Shown piece by piece: positions 46,651-58,439 of a stretch of 64,000 nt of DNA. Each line of letters begins with the position of its first letter. The stretch's first letter is position 1. The notes beneath the pieces were generated by a model, which worked only from the letters and a program-made list of their open reading frames with translations, was not told the DNA's origin and made no database searches. A program made the translations under genes and the position numbers. This stretch comes from Congeria kusceri (Eukaryota > Mollusca > Bivalvia > Myida > Dreissenidae), in the NCBI GenBank assembly GCA_027627225.1, contig CM051030.1:27211927-27275926 (forward strand), written 5' to 3'.

Positions 46651-46737
46651 CTCGCGAAATAGATACCCAATTGTGTTGTTATGTGCTACGAAACTCGCGA
46701 TATAGATACCCATTTGTGTTGTTATGTGCTACGAAAC
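46651..46737 (+). repeat. 43-bp tandem duplication
   Basis: CTCGCGAAATAGATACCCAA / CTCGCGATATAGATACCCAT each continue TTGTGTTGTTATGTGCTACG. Starts are at 46,651 and 46,694. Confidence 0.85.
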
Positions 46738-47765
46738 TTATAGAAAATTAAAGATATCACTGTTGTCAGGGCTACAAAGTTTTTATTCGACAATCAATAC
46801 ACACATGCAGATGACAGGAGTTAGTACATGTCAGCATAATTTGTGCGCGCTTTTCTAGCAGAACAAAGGATTTACCTCAAATACGTGTGCAGCTTAATTT
46901 TAAATAGAAATCGTGTTTACGTCATGTGAACAGTAAAATTCAGATAGGCATTTTGGATTTTGAATTTATTATATGCAATTTGAAATTAATTACAAGGAAT
47001 AATATTACTTTTTATATACAAATGTAATATTTTACATATGGATATAACTTATTGTGGATGTTAACAACAATGAAAAGGTGAGTTAATTATGTTTATTTTT
47101 TGAGATCATGAAAATAGGCTAGTGTATATATGTATATCTATATGTACATGGATGACCTGACAAGTAATATCGCGATTCGACTATATCGCTATCGCGATCC
47201 ATGGACCCCGCAAATTGCAATTTCAGGTATCTGCAGTGTATATAAATAAGGTGTTTGCCCTATAACTCATGTAGGAAATGAGAAATTGTAATCAAACTTT
47301 GTATACGGATACTTTGATATTGAGTCCTCACTTAGAATTGCATATTGGTTGGTGGGTCAATGACATCTTAATAACTCATGAATGAGATGAGTAATTGTCA
47401 TGAAACTTCATACATTGTTACTTTATAGCAAAATGTTGCTTGGGATTGCATGAGGGTTGAGTGTGATTTAGTTCAAAATTATTGCTACTAAAAATATTTA
47501 AACAGTTTCTTCTCATTAACCCGTCAATGGTTTGTGCTAGATATAAGTAGCTTATATTGAGACATAGCTTGGTATTACATGTAGAATGAATTTAATGAAG
47601 GTCAGGGTCTGTGTTACTAAAAATAGAAAAACAAATCCGCTTTAACTTGTGAACGATTCAAGATATTGTATTAAAACTGTATGTATAGATACCTTACATT
47701 AAGATTTTTATTGACACGCGCGGTGGGTAGTGTCAACGGGTCAATTGCTAAAATAGATAGCGAAT

Positions 47766-49155
47766 TGTTATGTTAGTTTAAGGTGTATTGAAAAGTCCTG
47801 AAAAATGTAGTTGCTTTTGAAAAGTCTTTAAAATTGGGTATAGCCTTGTAAAAATGCCAAAATGGTACTTGAATTTGACACAAAGTCCTTGAATTTCTGA
47901 AAACAGCCTTGAATTTACATTAGCCATAATCAAAGTATAAGTACACACACAAAAAACAACAAGATGAGCGTTGAGGTTGTTTTTTTTGGAGCTTTTTTGT
48001 AAAAAAAGTTTGGCCACGCAGAAGTATGAATACGCTGTAGTGAAAATTATCTTGATGGGTAAACATGGAAAACAGTGTTCATTCAAACAGAACTACAGTT
48101 GGTTGAAGTCAAATCAATTTTTATTGTAATATAAAGATACAAAGATTGAATTGAATGGAAGTCAAGCAAATTATCAATGTTCTCTTAAAATGATTCATTT
48201 TTCTACATAGGTGAAAGTGCACTGTCATCAGATAAAAGTAGAATACAGACATATAGTAGTCGAAATTATGAAAACATGTTGAGCTTACTGCGCCTTTTGC
48301 AAATAAATGCATGTTTTTCACAAAGCAAGAGAACTCCATTCAAGTTTCAAACTAAGACAAAGCTGCCAAAGTGATAGTGGACGCATATGGACATTACAGT
48401 AAAAACTATCATTCTATAATTAAAATTGCACATACACAATTTTGTGCTAAGTACCTAGGCATAGTACCATTGCAGGCAAGTTAAGTTACTTGTAGAAAAT
48501 ACAAGTCAGCTTTCATGTATTTGGCAGTGTTAGGAATTGCTTCTTAATTTTTAGAAACCTGTAAGTCTAAGCATCCAATTCTTGGTTTGATTCAGTGATG
48601 TTTTGGTGTTGTAGCTGTGTTGCACTTATTTGCTTTTAACAGTGAAGGCTCCTGATTATTTTGTAAAGGTAATATTTTGTCTTCAACATTTCAGGTAATT
48701 TTATGTAAAAATAATGCATAAACTGGTCCCAAATGTTTAAGTGGCTTATAGATGACCCTTGCAAAGTTGTTTTTAAAGTCTATACATTTAAAAATATTTA
48801 CCTTGAAAATCACAATTCTACCCTTGAAAAGTCCTTGAAATTGTATGCAAGATTTAAGTATGAACCATGGGTGTTGTATAGTGTAAGGTGTTCCTTGCCA
48901 TAGCTGTATGACCCTCACCTTGGATCAAGAACTTTTGATTAAAGTATTGACTTCGTATGCATTTCATTCATAGAAAAATAGGTTTTCATAGAATTTCTAC
49001 GTTTCTTGTGAACTCATTTTTAGATGGGCGTCCAAAGTAAAATAGCAAGCTGATTCCCTACAATAAACTTGTTGGACACGGCACAGACTAACACAAAATA
49101 GTGCATATTTATCATGGAATATGCATTATAATTCATGTGTTTAAAAAACAGGCAG
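47766..49155. other. Presumed intron, possibly a worn element with AAAAGTCCTTGAA words
   Basis: GAAAAGTCCTGAAAA / TTGAAAAGTCTTTAAAATTG near 47,780-47,840 and CCTTGAAAAGTCCTTGAAAT near 48,822-48,842 suggest the two ends of one element. Neither inverted ends nor coding could be confirmed. Confidence 0.3.
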
Positions 49156-49159
49156 TTTT

Positions 49160-49795
49160 AAGCTCTACTGGCCAACGGCTAGTTGGGCTAGCAAGCTTAT
49201 GGCTTGGCAGTTCGTGCGTCGTGTGCTCATGTGTCCATGTGTCCATGGGTGCATAAACTTTTCCTTTAAAGGACATCTCTGAAACCAAACCTCACAGAAA
49301 TGTTTCTTGGGTGGTTCTTTACCAATATTGCTTAAATGGCTCTGGTCCGCTGCACAAGATGGTCTCCAGAGCTATAAATATAAACATTCTTTAAAACTAC
49401 TTTTCCTCCTAAACTCCTGGGTAGATTTTCAAATAATTTCAGAGAAATGATCCTTGTGTAGTTCTCTACCAAAGTTGCTCAAATGGTTCCTCTCCCTTAA
49501 AAAAAGTGGCCACCAGGGGGCGGTGCCATTTTTCCTTATACGACTATTTAACAATTTGAAAATCTTCCTGTCAGAAATCACTGCTTTGATTTCAAAATAA
49601 TTTCCCAGAATTATTCCTTAAGTGGTTCTCTACTAAAAATGCTTAAATGGTTCCACTCTGTTAAATAAACATGGCCGCTAGGGGGCAGGGCCATGTTTTT
49701 ATATATGGTTATAATTGTCTAAAATTGGTCGCAACGCTTGACATTAACCTGCCTTAAATCGGTCACAACGCTCTACCCGACCTGCCCCCCCCCCA
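49160..49795 (+). repeat. Family D satellite-element remnant
   Basis: It opens TTTAAGCTCTACTGGCCAAC, with ACCAAACCTCACAGAAATGT and three units carrying GAAATGATCCTTG, TTCTCTACCAAA and ATGGCCGCTAGGGGGCAGGG. No hairpin end; it runs into a family A element. Confidence 0.6.
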
Positions 49796-51433
49796 TTGCC
49801 CGTTGTCCGTGCGTCCGTCGTCAACATCTCCTCCTAAACCACTTGGCAGATTTTCACCAAACTTCACAGGAATGATCATTGGGTGTCCCTATTTCAAAGT
49901 TATTCAAATCGTTACAGTCCGCTGCATATGTTGGTCACAAGAGCTAAAAATAGATTTAAAAAGTGTAAACTTTAAAAATCTTCTTTGTAACAGTAGGGAC
50001 CAGAGGTTTCATATTGGGTATGTAATATCTTATAGTGGTCCTCTACAAAGATTGTTCAAATTATGCCCCTGGGGTCAAAATGGGCCACGCCTCAGGGGTC
50101 ACATGATTTATATAGAATATGTAGAAAAATGACTATTAAAATCTTTTCTTCTGAAACCGCAAGGCCTAGAGGTAGAGGTTTCATATTTGGTATGTAATTT
50201 CCTATAGTGGTCCTCTACAAAGATTGTTCAAATTATGCCCATGGGATCTGAACTGGCCACGCCCTGGGGGTCACATGGTTTATAAAGAATATATAGCAAA
50301 ATGACTTTAAAAATCTTCTCTGAAACTGCAAGGCCCAGAGTATTCATATTTGGTATGCAACATTCTTTAGTTATCCTTTACAAAGATTGTTCTAATTATG
50401 CCCCTGGGGTCAAAACAGGCCACGCCCCTGGGGTCACATGGTTTATATAGAATATCTAGCAAAATGAATGGAAAAATCTTCATCTCAGAAACCGCAAGAT
50501 CCAGAGGTTTCTTATTTGGTATGTAACATTGTTTAGTGGTCCTCTACAAAGATTGTTAAAATTATGCCCCTGGGGTCAAAACTGGTCACGCCCTGGGGGT
50601 CACATGGTTTATATAAACTTAAATAGCAAAATATCTTCAACAATCTTCTCCTCTGAAACCGCAAGGCTCAGAGGTTTCGTATTTGGTATTTAACATCCTT
50701 TACTGGTCTTCTACAAAGGTTGTTTAAATTATGCCCCTGGGGTCAAAACTGGCCACGCCCTGGGGTTACATGGTTTATATAGCATTCAATAGTAAAATGA
50801 CTTTAAAAATCTTCTCCTCAGAAACCGCAAGAGCCAGAGGTTTCTTATTTGGAATGTAACATTGTATAGTGGTCCTTTACAAAGATTGTTAAAATTATGC
50901 CCCTGGGGTCAAACTGGCCATATCCCGGGGGTCACATGGTTGATATAGACTTAAATAGAAAAATGACTATAAATTGCCTTCTCTGAAACCGCAAGATCTA
51001 GAGGTTTCATATTTGGTATGTAACATAGTATAGTGGTCCTCTATAAATATTGTTCAAATTATGCCCATCTGGTCACATGGTTTATATAGACTTAAATAGC
51101 AAAATGACTTTTAAAATCTTCTCTGAAATGGCAAGGCTTTCCTATATTTGGTACGGAACATTGCATAGTGGTCCTCTGCAAAGGTTGTTCAAATTATGCC
51201 CCTGGGGTCAAATCTGGCCACAATCCGAGGGGTCACATGGTTTATATAGACTTAAATAGCAAAATGACTTCAAAAATCTTTACCTCAGAAACCGCAAGGC
51301 CCAGAGGGTTGTTTAAGATTACTCAAATCATGCCCATGGGATAAAAATAAGCGGTGCCTTGGGGATGCAGATTCCAATTTGGTTACAAGGTGTCAGGTGA
51401 GGGTCCTAGGGCCCTCAGGGTCCTCTTGTTTGT
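49796..51433 (+). mobile_element. Satellite-bearing element, family A, copy 3 (longest core)
   Basis: It opens TGCCCGTTGTCCGTGCGTCC and CTCCTAAACCACTTGGCAGA, continues through about nine units near 165 bp, and ends TCAGGTGAGGGTCCTAGGGC CCTCAGGGTCCTCTTGTTT. Units match those at 22.2, 31.0 and 56.7 kb. Confidence 0.85.
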
Positions 51434-52167
51434 AGATTTTCTCCGCCTTGAAGTTCTGTCATGATCGCTGGTTGTCTCAACAACTTGTTTTTTTCCTTAA
51501 TATAATTGTTTTTGGATGCGAACAATATCACTTGTTTTCAGTTTAACTACATGCCGTCATAAAAAGCTGAAAAATTCACCATAATTATTAAATACTTGAA
51601 AATCCATGTAAAAATCGAGCATTGCCTCAAATGTGCGCGGAAGTTATGTCGACACAAAGTCGCGTCAACTCATGATAAACGTTCATGTGCGATTATGAAA
51701 TATTAAAAAATGCTTGTACATTTACCCTTTACTTGGCAAGCGCTAGTTTTTGTTGTTAAACGCTTACCGTATTTTATTGCTTACTGAGGTCATTGTGGGC
51801 AGGACTGCACTGTTCTGCTACTGGTCAATCACGCTGTTTGAAGTTGGACCTTATTGATCGATACGGCATTCGTTTTTGACACTTTGATTAAAGATCTGTG
51901 TAATGAGATCAAGAGATTAATGGTGGTCACTTTGAAAAGGGCCTCAAGGAGGCAATCTCTTTAAAAAATCTGAAATTTAGATATTAAAACTGGCATGTAA
52001 TAAAGGTTAAAACAGGGTATATATAATGGGAAAAGAGTGTCAGCATTCTGAGATAAAAATCAGTTTATAATAAGGGTTTTGTTTGTTTTGCCCTTTTACT
52101 GTTTACATTTTGACGTCAGAATTGTGAGCATTTTGTATAACCATTGTTTTCACACGACTCCTTACCA

Positions 52168-52256
52168 AGCATGATAGTGCAGTTGGTTAAAGCGCTGTCA
52201 ACTACTCATTTCTTCGTATGGCTCCAAAGTCGTGAGTTCGATTCCCGCTATGGGTT
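52168..52256 (+). mobile_element. tRNA-derived SINE head (Leu/Ser-like)
   Basis: ATAGTGCAGTTGGTTAAAGC (A-box) and GTGAGTTCGATTCCCGCTAT (B-box) are separated as in a long-variable-arm tRNA. There is no good acceptor stem, and the sequence passes into an AT-rich body. Not called a tRNA gene. Confidence 0.55.
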
Positions 52257-52514
52257 TTAATGTTTTCAGACTTTTTTGCTAAATTGTTTGTATGAAATAT
52301 AATATTTTGTATCATATTATTTTTTATTTATTTGATGCACATGTTTAAGTAAAGCGCATTTCCATCAAATAATATAATTTATAGTGCAGTTGGAAGCCAA
52401 TTATTCGTTGACATAGTCTCTTTAAGGCATGTCGGCGTTATTTAAGCAAGTCGGCAAATGACCAACTGCTTTGAAGGCCCGAAAAGCGAAACAAGCCTGC
52501 GGGAAACCCTGGGA

Positions 52515-52725
52515 TACATTGAAAATTTTGAAAATCTTCTTGTCAGAAACCACTGTTCAGATTTCAAAATAATTTCAGAGAAATGTTCATTGGGTGGTTA
52601 TTAAGTTCCTCAAATGGTTCTGCTCTGTTCTGCCCTTTAAAACAAACATGGCCGCCAGGAGGCAGGGCCATTTTGTCTAATACGGGTATATTTAAAACTT
52701 TGGAAAAATCTTTGAAATGATTTCA
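52515..52725 (+). repeat. Family D remnant
   Basis: It contains AATCTTCTTGTCAGAAACCA, TTTCAAAATAATTTCAGAGA and ACATGGCCGCCAGGAGGCAG, matching units in 54.75-56.5 kb. Confidence 0.6.
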
Positions 52726-53422
52726 CAGAAATCGGCCGCTCTGTTTCACACCCACCACCTTGAATACGGCCGCAACGCACGACCCCCCACCCCAAGAAAT
52801 CGGCAGCTTTGCCCGACTCCACCTTCCCGAAATCAACCGAATCGCCTGACCCCACTTCCCTGAAATGAGCCGCTTTGCCAGAACCCACAATCAAAATCCC
52901 GGTGCGACCAAATTGGCAGTATCGCTTGAACTACACCCTCGCTAAACTACCTAGCCTATTGCTTGACCAGCAACTATCCAGACATTGGCCGCTGACAAAG
53001 TTGATTAAGAATGAACACCTTCTGAATCGCGAAAATTTAGTATTCAAGGGCGTTTTAGTGTATATTTATGCAGTAACATAATTTTTTTTTCATGTAATTA
53101 ATTGTTTTTGGATGCGAAAAAAAATCAGTTACACTACATGCAAACATTAAAAGCCAACACAAAATTGTTATTAAAAACTGGAATATGCAGTTCCTACTTG
53201 ACATAAAATGCAGTCATTTATCGCCGTGTAAAAAGCATGTTTTGCTACGAAAGCGCGCGAAAATTATATCGCCATGCAGAACGTCACGGCGCCTCATGAA
53301 AAATGTGCGAGCACTGGCCACGTGCTTAGTTGCAGTGTTCATGTGAACAAAATGACGTTTGACGCCGCCAAATTGTGTATTAAAATGAGGCTATATAATA
53401 CATTATTTGTTTCCATAGTTTT

Positions 53423-54165
53423 CAGGGATGGCATCGAATACCAAAATCAGTATTCGAATATTCGCTTTTTCATTCAATTGAATATTGAAATATTCGCATA
53501 AATTTGTGTATGAACTACTGTGAACTTTGTGGCCTACACGATATAACCATTATTTTTTTATGACATGTTAGAACTGAATAGCAGTACTGTGGTATCTTCA
53601 TTAATAAATTGCGCTCTCTAATCAATGCATAAATTGAACAGTACAAAATCAATAACAACTGCGGGACTCAATTAAAGTGTTCTTTTAAACAAAAACAGTT
53701 GTCAAAACATCACACATCGCTCTGATAAGCATAAGTTTGTCAGCAAATTTGAGCAACATTTCTCAATTATAATGATTGTTAAATGTGTGAATGTGTGATT
53801 GCAATTCTTTAATGTATTATTTGTTACTCTATTCAGAAGTCTAATTGTTAGTTGTAATAAACAATAAACAGTTAAGGTCTCCTACTGATGGATGTAATTG
53901 TGTATTACTGGCCACTAGATGCGTGGAGACTGACACCGACCCGTATATTCAATATCTTTCGGTCTGACACGTTACACGGGCCCATTCTAGTGAAAACATG
54001 GTATTATGTATCTATTGGTAAAATACTGCCTTTCTGTGGACAGAAAAATACTTTCTACGATCAGAAAAGTATTGGATTTTAAACCGCTATAAATATTCGA
54101 ATGACGTTTTAACTGTTCAAATGGCGACTATTTAATCAAATATTCTAATAGTATTGCCATCTCTA
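53423..54165. mobile_element. Non-autonomous hAT element with 8-bp target duplication
   Basis: The left end CAGGGATGGCATCGAATACC and the reverse complement of the right end TAGAGATGGCAATACTATTA share the hAT-type start (CAGGGATGGCA / TAGAGATGGCA). TATTCGAATATTCG-like words lie next to the ends. Flanking 8-mers ATAGTTTT (53,415-53,422) and ATAGATTT (54,166-54,173) agree at 7 of 8 bases. There is no transposase. It interrupts copy 2 of the tandem duplication. Confidence 0.75.
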
Positions 54166-54749
54166 ATAGATTTGAATGTCAATGTGTGAAATGGATAAGG
54201 AAATAACCGGGATAAAATTAATGGTAAAAATAATAATTATCTGTTTTAATATGCCTATTCGTTTTTCCCAGAAAGCGCTAGTATTTGTTGTCAAACACTT
54301 TTCGTTATTAAATATAAACTCCGCCCTAAAAATCACTGTATTTGATTAGCAAATGAGATTATTGTGGGGGGCACTACACTGTTTAGTCACTTATCAATCC
54401 CACTGTTGGAATTGAGACCTTATTGATCAATACGGCGTTTGTTTATGGTCCTTTGATTAAAGATCGGTATGATTAGATAAAAGGAAAATTAAAGCATGTT
54501 GGCGTTATTTAAGAATGTCGGCAAATGACTAACTGCTTTGAAGGCATGTCGGGCACGACAAGCAAAACACGGCTGTGGGAAATCCTTCATCTTATGGAAT
54601 GCCGTCTTGAGTGTGCTATCAGCAGCTGGGAAAATCGACCTAATCTTGGGAGCTTGTATTTTTAAACAATTGGTGCGAAATTGTATTATAAGGGTCCCTG
54701 CCCTATAGTAATCACCTTGTCTTTCTGTCTTTCTGTCCATCCACATGTT

Positions 54750-56500
54750 TAGCTCACCTGTGAACTATTGTGGACAGTCATTGTCTGGCGTCCATCGTTC
54801 TGTGTTTGTTTTCCGTCATCCACAATTAGCTTGAAACAACTTCTCTCAAACTGCCTTGTGGATTTTAACCGAACTTGGCAGGAATGTTCCTGGGGTGGTC
54901 CTTTACCAAATTCCTCCAATTCATAGTCATATGTGTAAAACTCAGGTGGCCACATACAGCAACAGCTTAAAAAACTAGCAAACTTTGAAAATCTTCTTGT
55001 CAGAAACCACTTGCTGGATTTCAAAATAGTTTTCACAGAAATGTTCCTTGGGTGAACCTCTACCAAATTTCTTTAAATATTTTTTGATTTGTTATAAAAC
55101 ATTGCCACCAGGGGGTGGGAAGTTTGACCATATATGGCTGTAGAGGCAACTTTGAAAATTGTCTTGATAACTACTTATGGGATTTTGAAATAATTTTACA
55201 GAAATGTTCCTTGGTTGACTTTCTACTAAATTCCTTCAAATAATCTTCATTTGTTAAGAAACATTGCTTCCAGGGGTTGGGAAAGTTGATCGTTTATCCT
55301 TTAAAGGCAACTTAGACAAACTTCTTGTCGGAAACCACGTATTGGATTTAAAAATACTATCATAAAAATGTTGCTAAGATGACCCTCTACCAAATGCCTT
55401 TAAATAATGTTGATACGTTAAAAAACATGGCCACCAGGAGGTAGGGAAGTTTTACCAGATATGGCTGTATAGGCAACTTTGACAATCTTATCATAAAAAA
55501 CCACTCGCTGGATTTTGAAATAATTACATAAAAGTTTTCCTTGGGTGACCCTCTACCGAATTCCTTCAAATAATTTTGATTTGTTAAAAATATGGCTGCC
55601 AGGGGATGAGGAAGTTTGACCGTCGGAAACCACTCGCTAGATTTCAAAATTATTTCATAGAAATGTTCCCCAGGTGACACACTACAAATAGCCTTCAAGT
55701 AATTTTGATTCATTTAAAAACATGGCTTCCAGGGGGTGGAGAAGGTTTCCCGTTTTTCCATTTATGGCCAGATAGGCAACTTTGACAATCTTGTCGTCCG
55801 AAACTGCTTAAAGGATTTTTAAAAAATGCATACAAATGGTCCTTGTTTGAGCCTCTACCAAATTCCTTCAAATAAGTTTGATTTGTGAAAAAACATGAAA
55901 GCCTGGAAGTGGGGAAGTTTGACTTCAGATGGCTGTATAGGCAACTTAAAAATCTTCTCTTCAGAAACCGCTAAATAGATTTTGAACACAATTCATATAA
56001 ATATTTCTTGGGTGAGCGTCTACCAAATTCCTTGAAATAAGTTTGATTTATGAAAAACATGGCTGCTAGGGGATGGGGAAGATTGACTGTATATGGCCTT
56101 AAAGGCAACTTTGACAGTCTATTTGTTAGATACCACTCACTAGATTTTGAAATAATTACATAGAAATATTCATTGGGTTACCCTCTACCAAATTCCTTCA
56201 AATAGATTCGTGAAAAAACATGGTTGCCAAGGGGTGGGAAAGTTTATCATATTTGGCTATAGGACACTTTGACAATCTTCTCGCTGAAAACCACCTTGGG
56301 TAACACACTTCCAAATTCTGTCAAATTATTTTGATTTGTTAAAAACATGGCTGCTATGGGTGGGGCTGTTTGACCATATATCGTCATATAGGCAACTTTG
56401 ACAATCTTCTCTTCAGAAACCACTTAGTTGATTTTGAAATAATTTCACAGAAATTGTGATTGGGTTACCCTCAGGTTCTGCATGGGTTGATTACAGTGTG
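54750..56500 (+). mobile_element. Satellite-bearing element, family D
   Basis: It starts TTTAGCTCACCTGTGAACTA then GTCATTGTCTGGCGTCCATC. About ten units near 165 bp follow with GGCAACTTTGACAATCTTCT, AGAAACCACTCGCTGGATTT, TCACAGAAATGTTCCTTGG, ACCAAATTCCTTCAAAT and ACATGGCTGCCAGGGGGTGG. The right end is not clean: no hairpin or CTCTTGTTT was found near 56,500. Confidence 0.75.
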
Positions 56501-56658
56501 TTTTTGCTTACAATCAGATTTATGTTAAGATATGTACGAGAACAGTTTCAAAGGTTTATATTGATCTGATGTCTTTCCGGTATTCTTTCTACAGGTTTAA
56601 ATATTACCTACTATAAAAGTAATGTATGTTTCACATTCAAATATCTTGCTATACCTTT

Positions 56659-57034
56659 TAGCTTACCTGAGCACGAAGTGATAAAGAGTGAGTTATTGTG
56701 ATGATTCACCGTCCAGCCACAGTCATCCGTCGTTCGTACGTCGTCGTCAAAATTTTACGTGAACAACTTCTTTTCTGAAACTGCTGGTTTATATTGACTT
56801 AAATAGCAAAATAATTTAAAAAATCTGCTCCTCTCCAGAGGTTTCCTATTTGGTATGTGACATCGTATAGTGGTCGCCTACAAAGATTGTTGAAATTATG
56901 CCCTTGGGGTAAAATGTTGCCACGGTTTATATAGACTTCGATAGCAAAATGACTTTAAAAATGATCTCCTGAAAGTGCAAGTTCCAGATCTTCATACTCA
57001 GGTGAGTGCTTTAGGGCCATGTGGGCCTCTTGTT
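56659..57034 (+). mobile_element. Satellite-bearing element, family A, short copy
   Basis: It starts TTTTAGCTTACCTGAGCACG and has about one and a half core units (GAGGTTTCCTATTTGGTATG; ATTATGCCCTTGGGGT). It ends CAGGTGAGTGCTTTAGGGCC ATGTGGGCCTCTTGTTT. Ends are complete while the core is nearly lost. Confidence 0.75.
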
Positions 57035-57039
57035 TGTCA

Positions 57040-57940
57040 GTACTCTGGATTTAAAATTATGAAGGGATATTTGGAAAACTAAAGCTCTCTTCACAGAATA
57101 AGAGAAGACATTTGCAGAATTACAATATAAAAGAAAAGTTCTCCATTTGCAAAATAATTTGTATGCATGTACACAAAGCGGCGCTATGTAGTTATGCATT
57201 TACTTGTTAACATATCTAACTATGTCCACTGATTATTTATGCAAACTTTCTAAATCTCATCAACTGCAATTTTAGGCTATTGAGCCCCATGACTGACAGA
57301 GAATAATCCATTAGGAAGGAATGGTCGGTATTGTGGAGCTACTGCTTGTCAAAGGGGAATAATTTATCGTTGACACACCTGTGTTAAGCTGGCCGTACCG
57401 GATGATAACATCATCGGGGACAACTCTTTCCTATGGGATTTTCCTGCAGAGAGCAACTTAGAACAGGGAACATGTATTAGTGTGGCATTGTCTGCATTTA
57501 TCTTACAAGAGCTTATGAACATGCCCAAAAGGCATATTTGAAATTTTGACTTTGTTCATCTACATCAAATTCATCTTTCAACAACAATAGTACAAACAGA
57601 AACTGTCTGTCTCTGACAAATATCATCGTAGACCTTTGTATTAATCCATTTTTGAAGCACTATTGCTCGTTGATGGACTATTGTTTAATACGTGTGTACA
57701 TAGGATTCCATACTTTCTGCAAACATGGTTGTGCTTGATTTGTCTACACACACTTCTTAAAGTGACAATTCCATAAGTAGGTAATATATGATGCACTTAC
57801 AAATGTTTGAAATCAGGAATAGCAATAGTAAGGATTTGATGTTTTCAGTAAAGGTTTGAAAAGCAAAAATACAAGGACAAAGTAATGCCAGTCAAATGTA
57901 AACATGTGTTATGATAATAACTATTGAATTTTTTTTGTTG
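57040..57940. other. Presumed intron; no feature seen
   Basis: No exon, tRNA-like sequence or structured repeat recognised. Confidence 0.35.
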
Positions 57941-57943
57941 ACT

Positions 57944-58437
57944 TATGTCCCCCTTCGATGGCGGGGTATTTTGGTTTGCAAATGTCAAGTCGGTCGGTTC
58001 TTTAAGTGCAACAGCTTCTTCAAGTGCAACAGCTTTCATCCAACCTTCACCAAACTTTGTGGAAATCTTTGGTTTGGCATATCTGGGTCAAATTCAATAA
58101 TCAGCCGAATCGTCTCAGTAATGTTGAAATTATGGCCCCTTAATTATCTAAAATTAGCCTATTTAGCTGTTTCCGCTATCTAAGTTTAACAGTTCCTATT
58201 TTCCCGAAACTTGATGAAAATGTTGAAGATTATATAATATATTAGCAAAGTTCGATGATCAACAAAACTGCCAAGGAACTGCAGAGTTATGGCCCTTTTT
58301 TATATAAAATTTGCCTTTTAAGCAGTTTCCGCTTCCTATGTCTAATCGTTCTCATCCAATCATCACCAAACTTGATATTTTTAAGATTGATTTAAACATA
58401 CAGGGGGCATAATTGTTTTACAAACAGCTCTTGTTTA
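57944..58437 (+). mobile_element. Satellite-bearing element, family F (related ends to family C)
   Basis: The 5' end TATGTCCCCCTTCGATGGCG GGGTAT forms a CCCCC/GGGG hairpin like family C. The core has about three units with CATCCAACCTTCACCAAACT and GAGTTATGGCCC. The 3' end is AGGGGGCATAATTGTTTTAC AAACAGCTCTTGTTT. Confidence 0.7.
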
Positions 58438-58439
58438 AT

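Larger units (their letters stand above)
46106..47238. mobile_element. Tc1/mariner-like non-autonomous element, TA target duplication
   Basis: The left end CACTGCAGATCC and the reverse complement of the right end CACTGCAGATAC are inverted, and both ends are flanked by TA (46,104-46,105; 47,239-47,240). Both subterminal regions contain CGCGATAT and TGGATC words. No transposase is visible. It holds a short inner piece (46,174-46,284) with AGCTCGAC and CAGCTCTTGTTT ends, which looks like a further nested satellite-type element without its core. Confidence 0.7.
43730..47765 (+). mobile_element. Family C satellite array with nested insertions
   Basis: Units of about 140-146 bp carry CTCAATAACTTGAGAACGCA, ATATTTTAATGAAACTTCAT, ACCTTATATCGAGACCTCGC, TTGCATATGGGGTGGGTGGG and TCAAGGTCACCGTTACTAAA. 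The outer array (43,730-43,960; 45,692-46,103; 47,241-47,765) is interrupted by a complete family C element (43,961-45,691) and by an inverted-repeat element (46,106-47,238). Unit text continues across both insertions. Confidence 0.8.
51480..54600 (+). repeat. Old tandem duplication (51.48-52.51 and 53.08-54.59 kb)
   Basis: Matching landmarks in the same order are: ATTGTTTTTGGATGCGAA (51,507 / 53,098), GCGCTAGTTTTTGTTGTTAA-like (51,740 / 54,277), CCTTATTGATCGATACGGC (51,850 / 54,419), TTTGATTAAAGATC, and GGCGTTATTTAAG...GTCGGCAAATGAC.AACTGCTTTGAAGG (52,431 / 54,501). Copy 2 is longer because of the 53,423-54,165 insertion; copy 1 contains the tRNA-like SINE. Confidence 0.65.

Noticed and set aside
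47766..48860. Element bounded by AAAAGTCCTTGAA words
   Set aside because: The words are short and AT-rich and I could not establish inverted ends or a target duplication.
52168..52256. tRNA-Leu/Ser gene
   Set aside because: B-box is good but the acceptor stem does not pair and the sequence passes directly into a SINE-like body.
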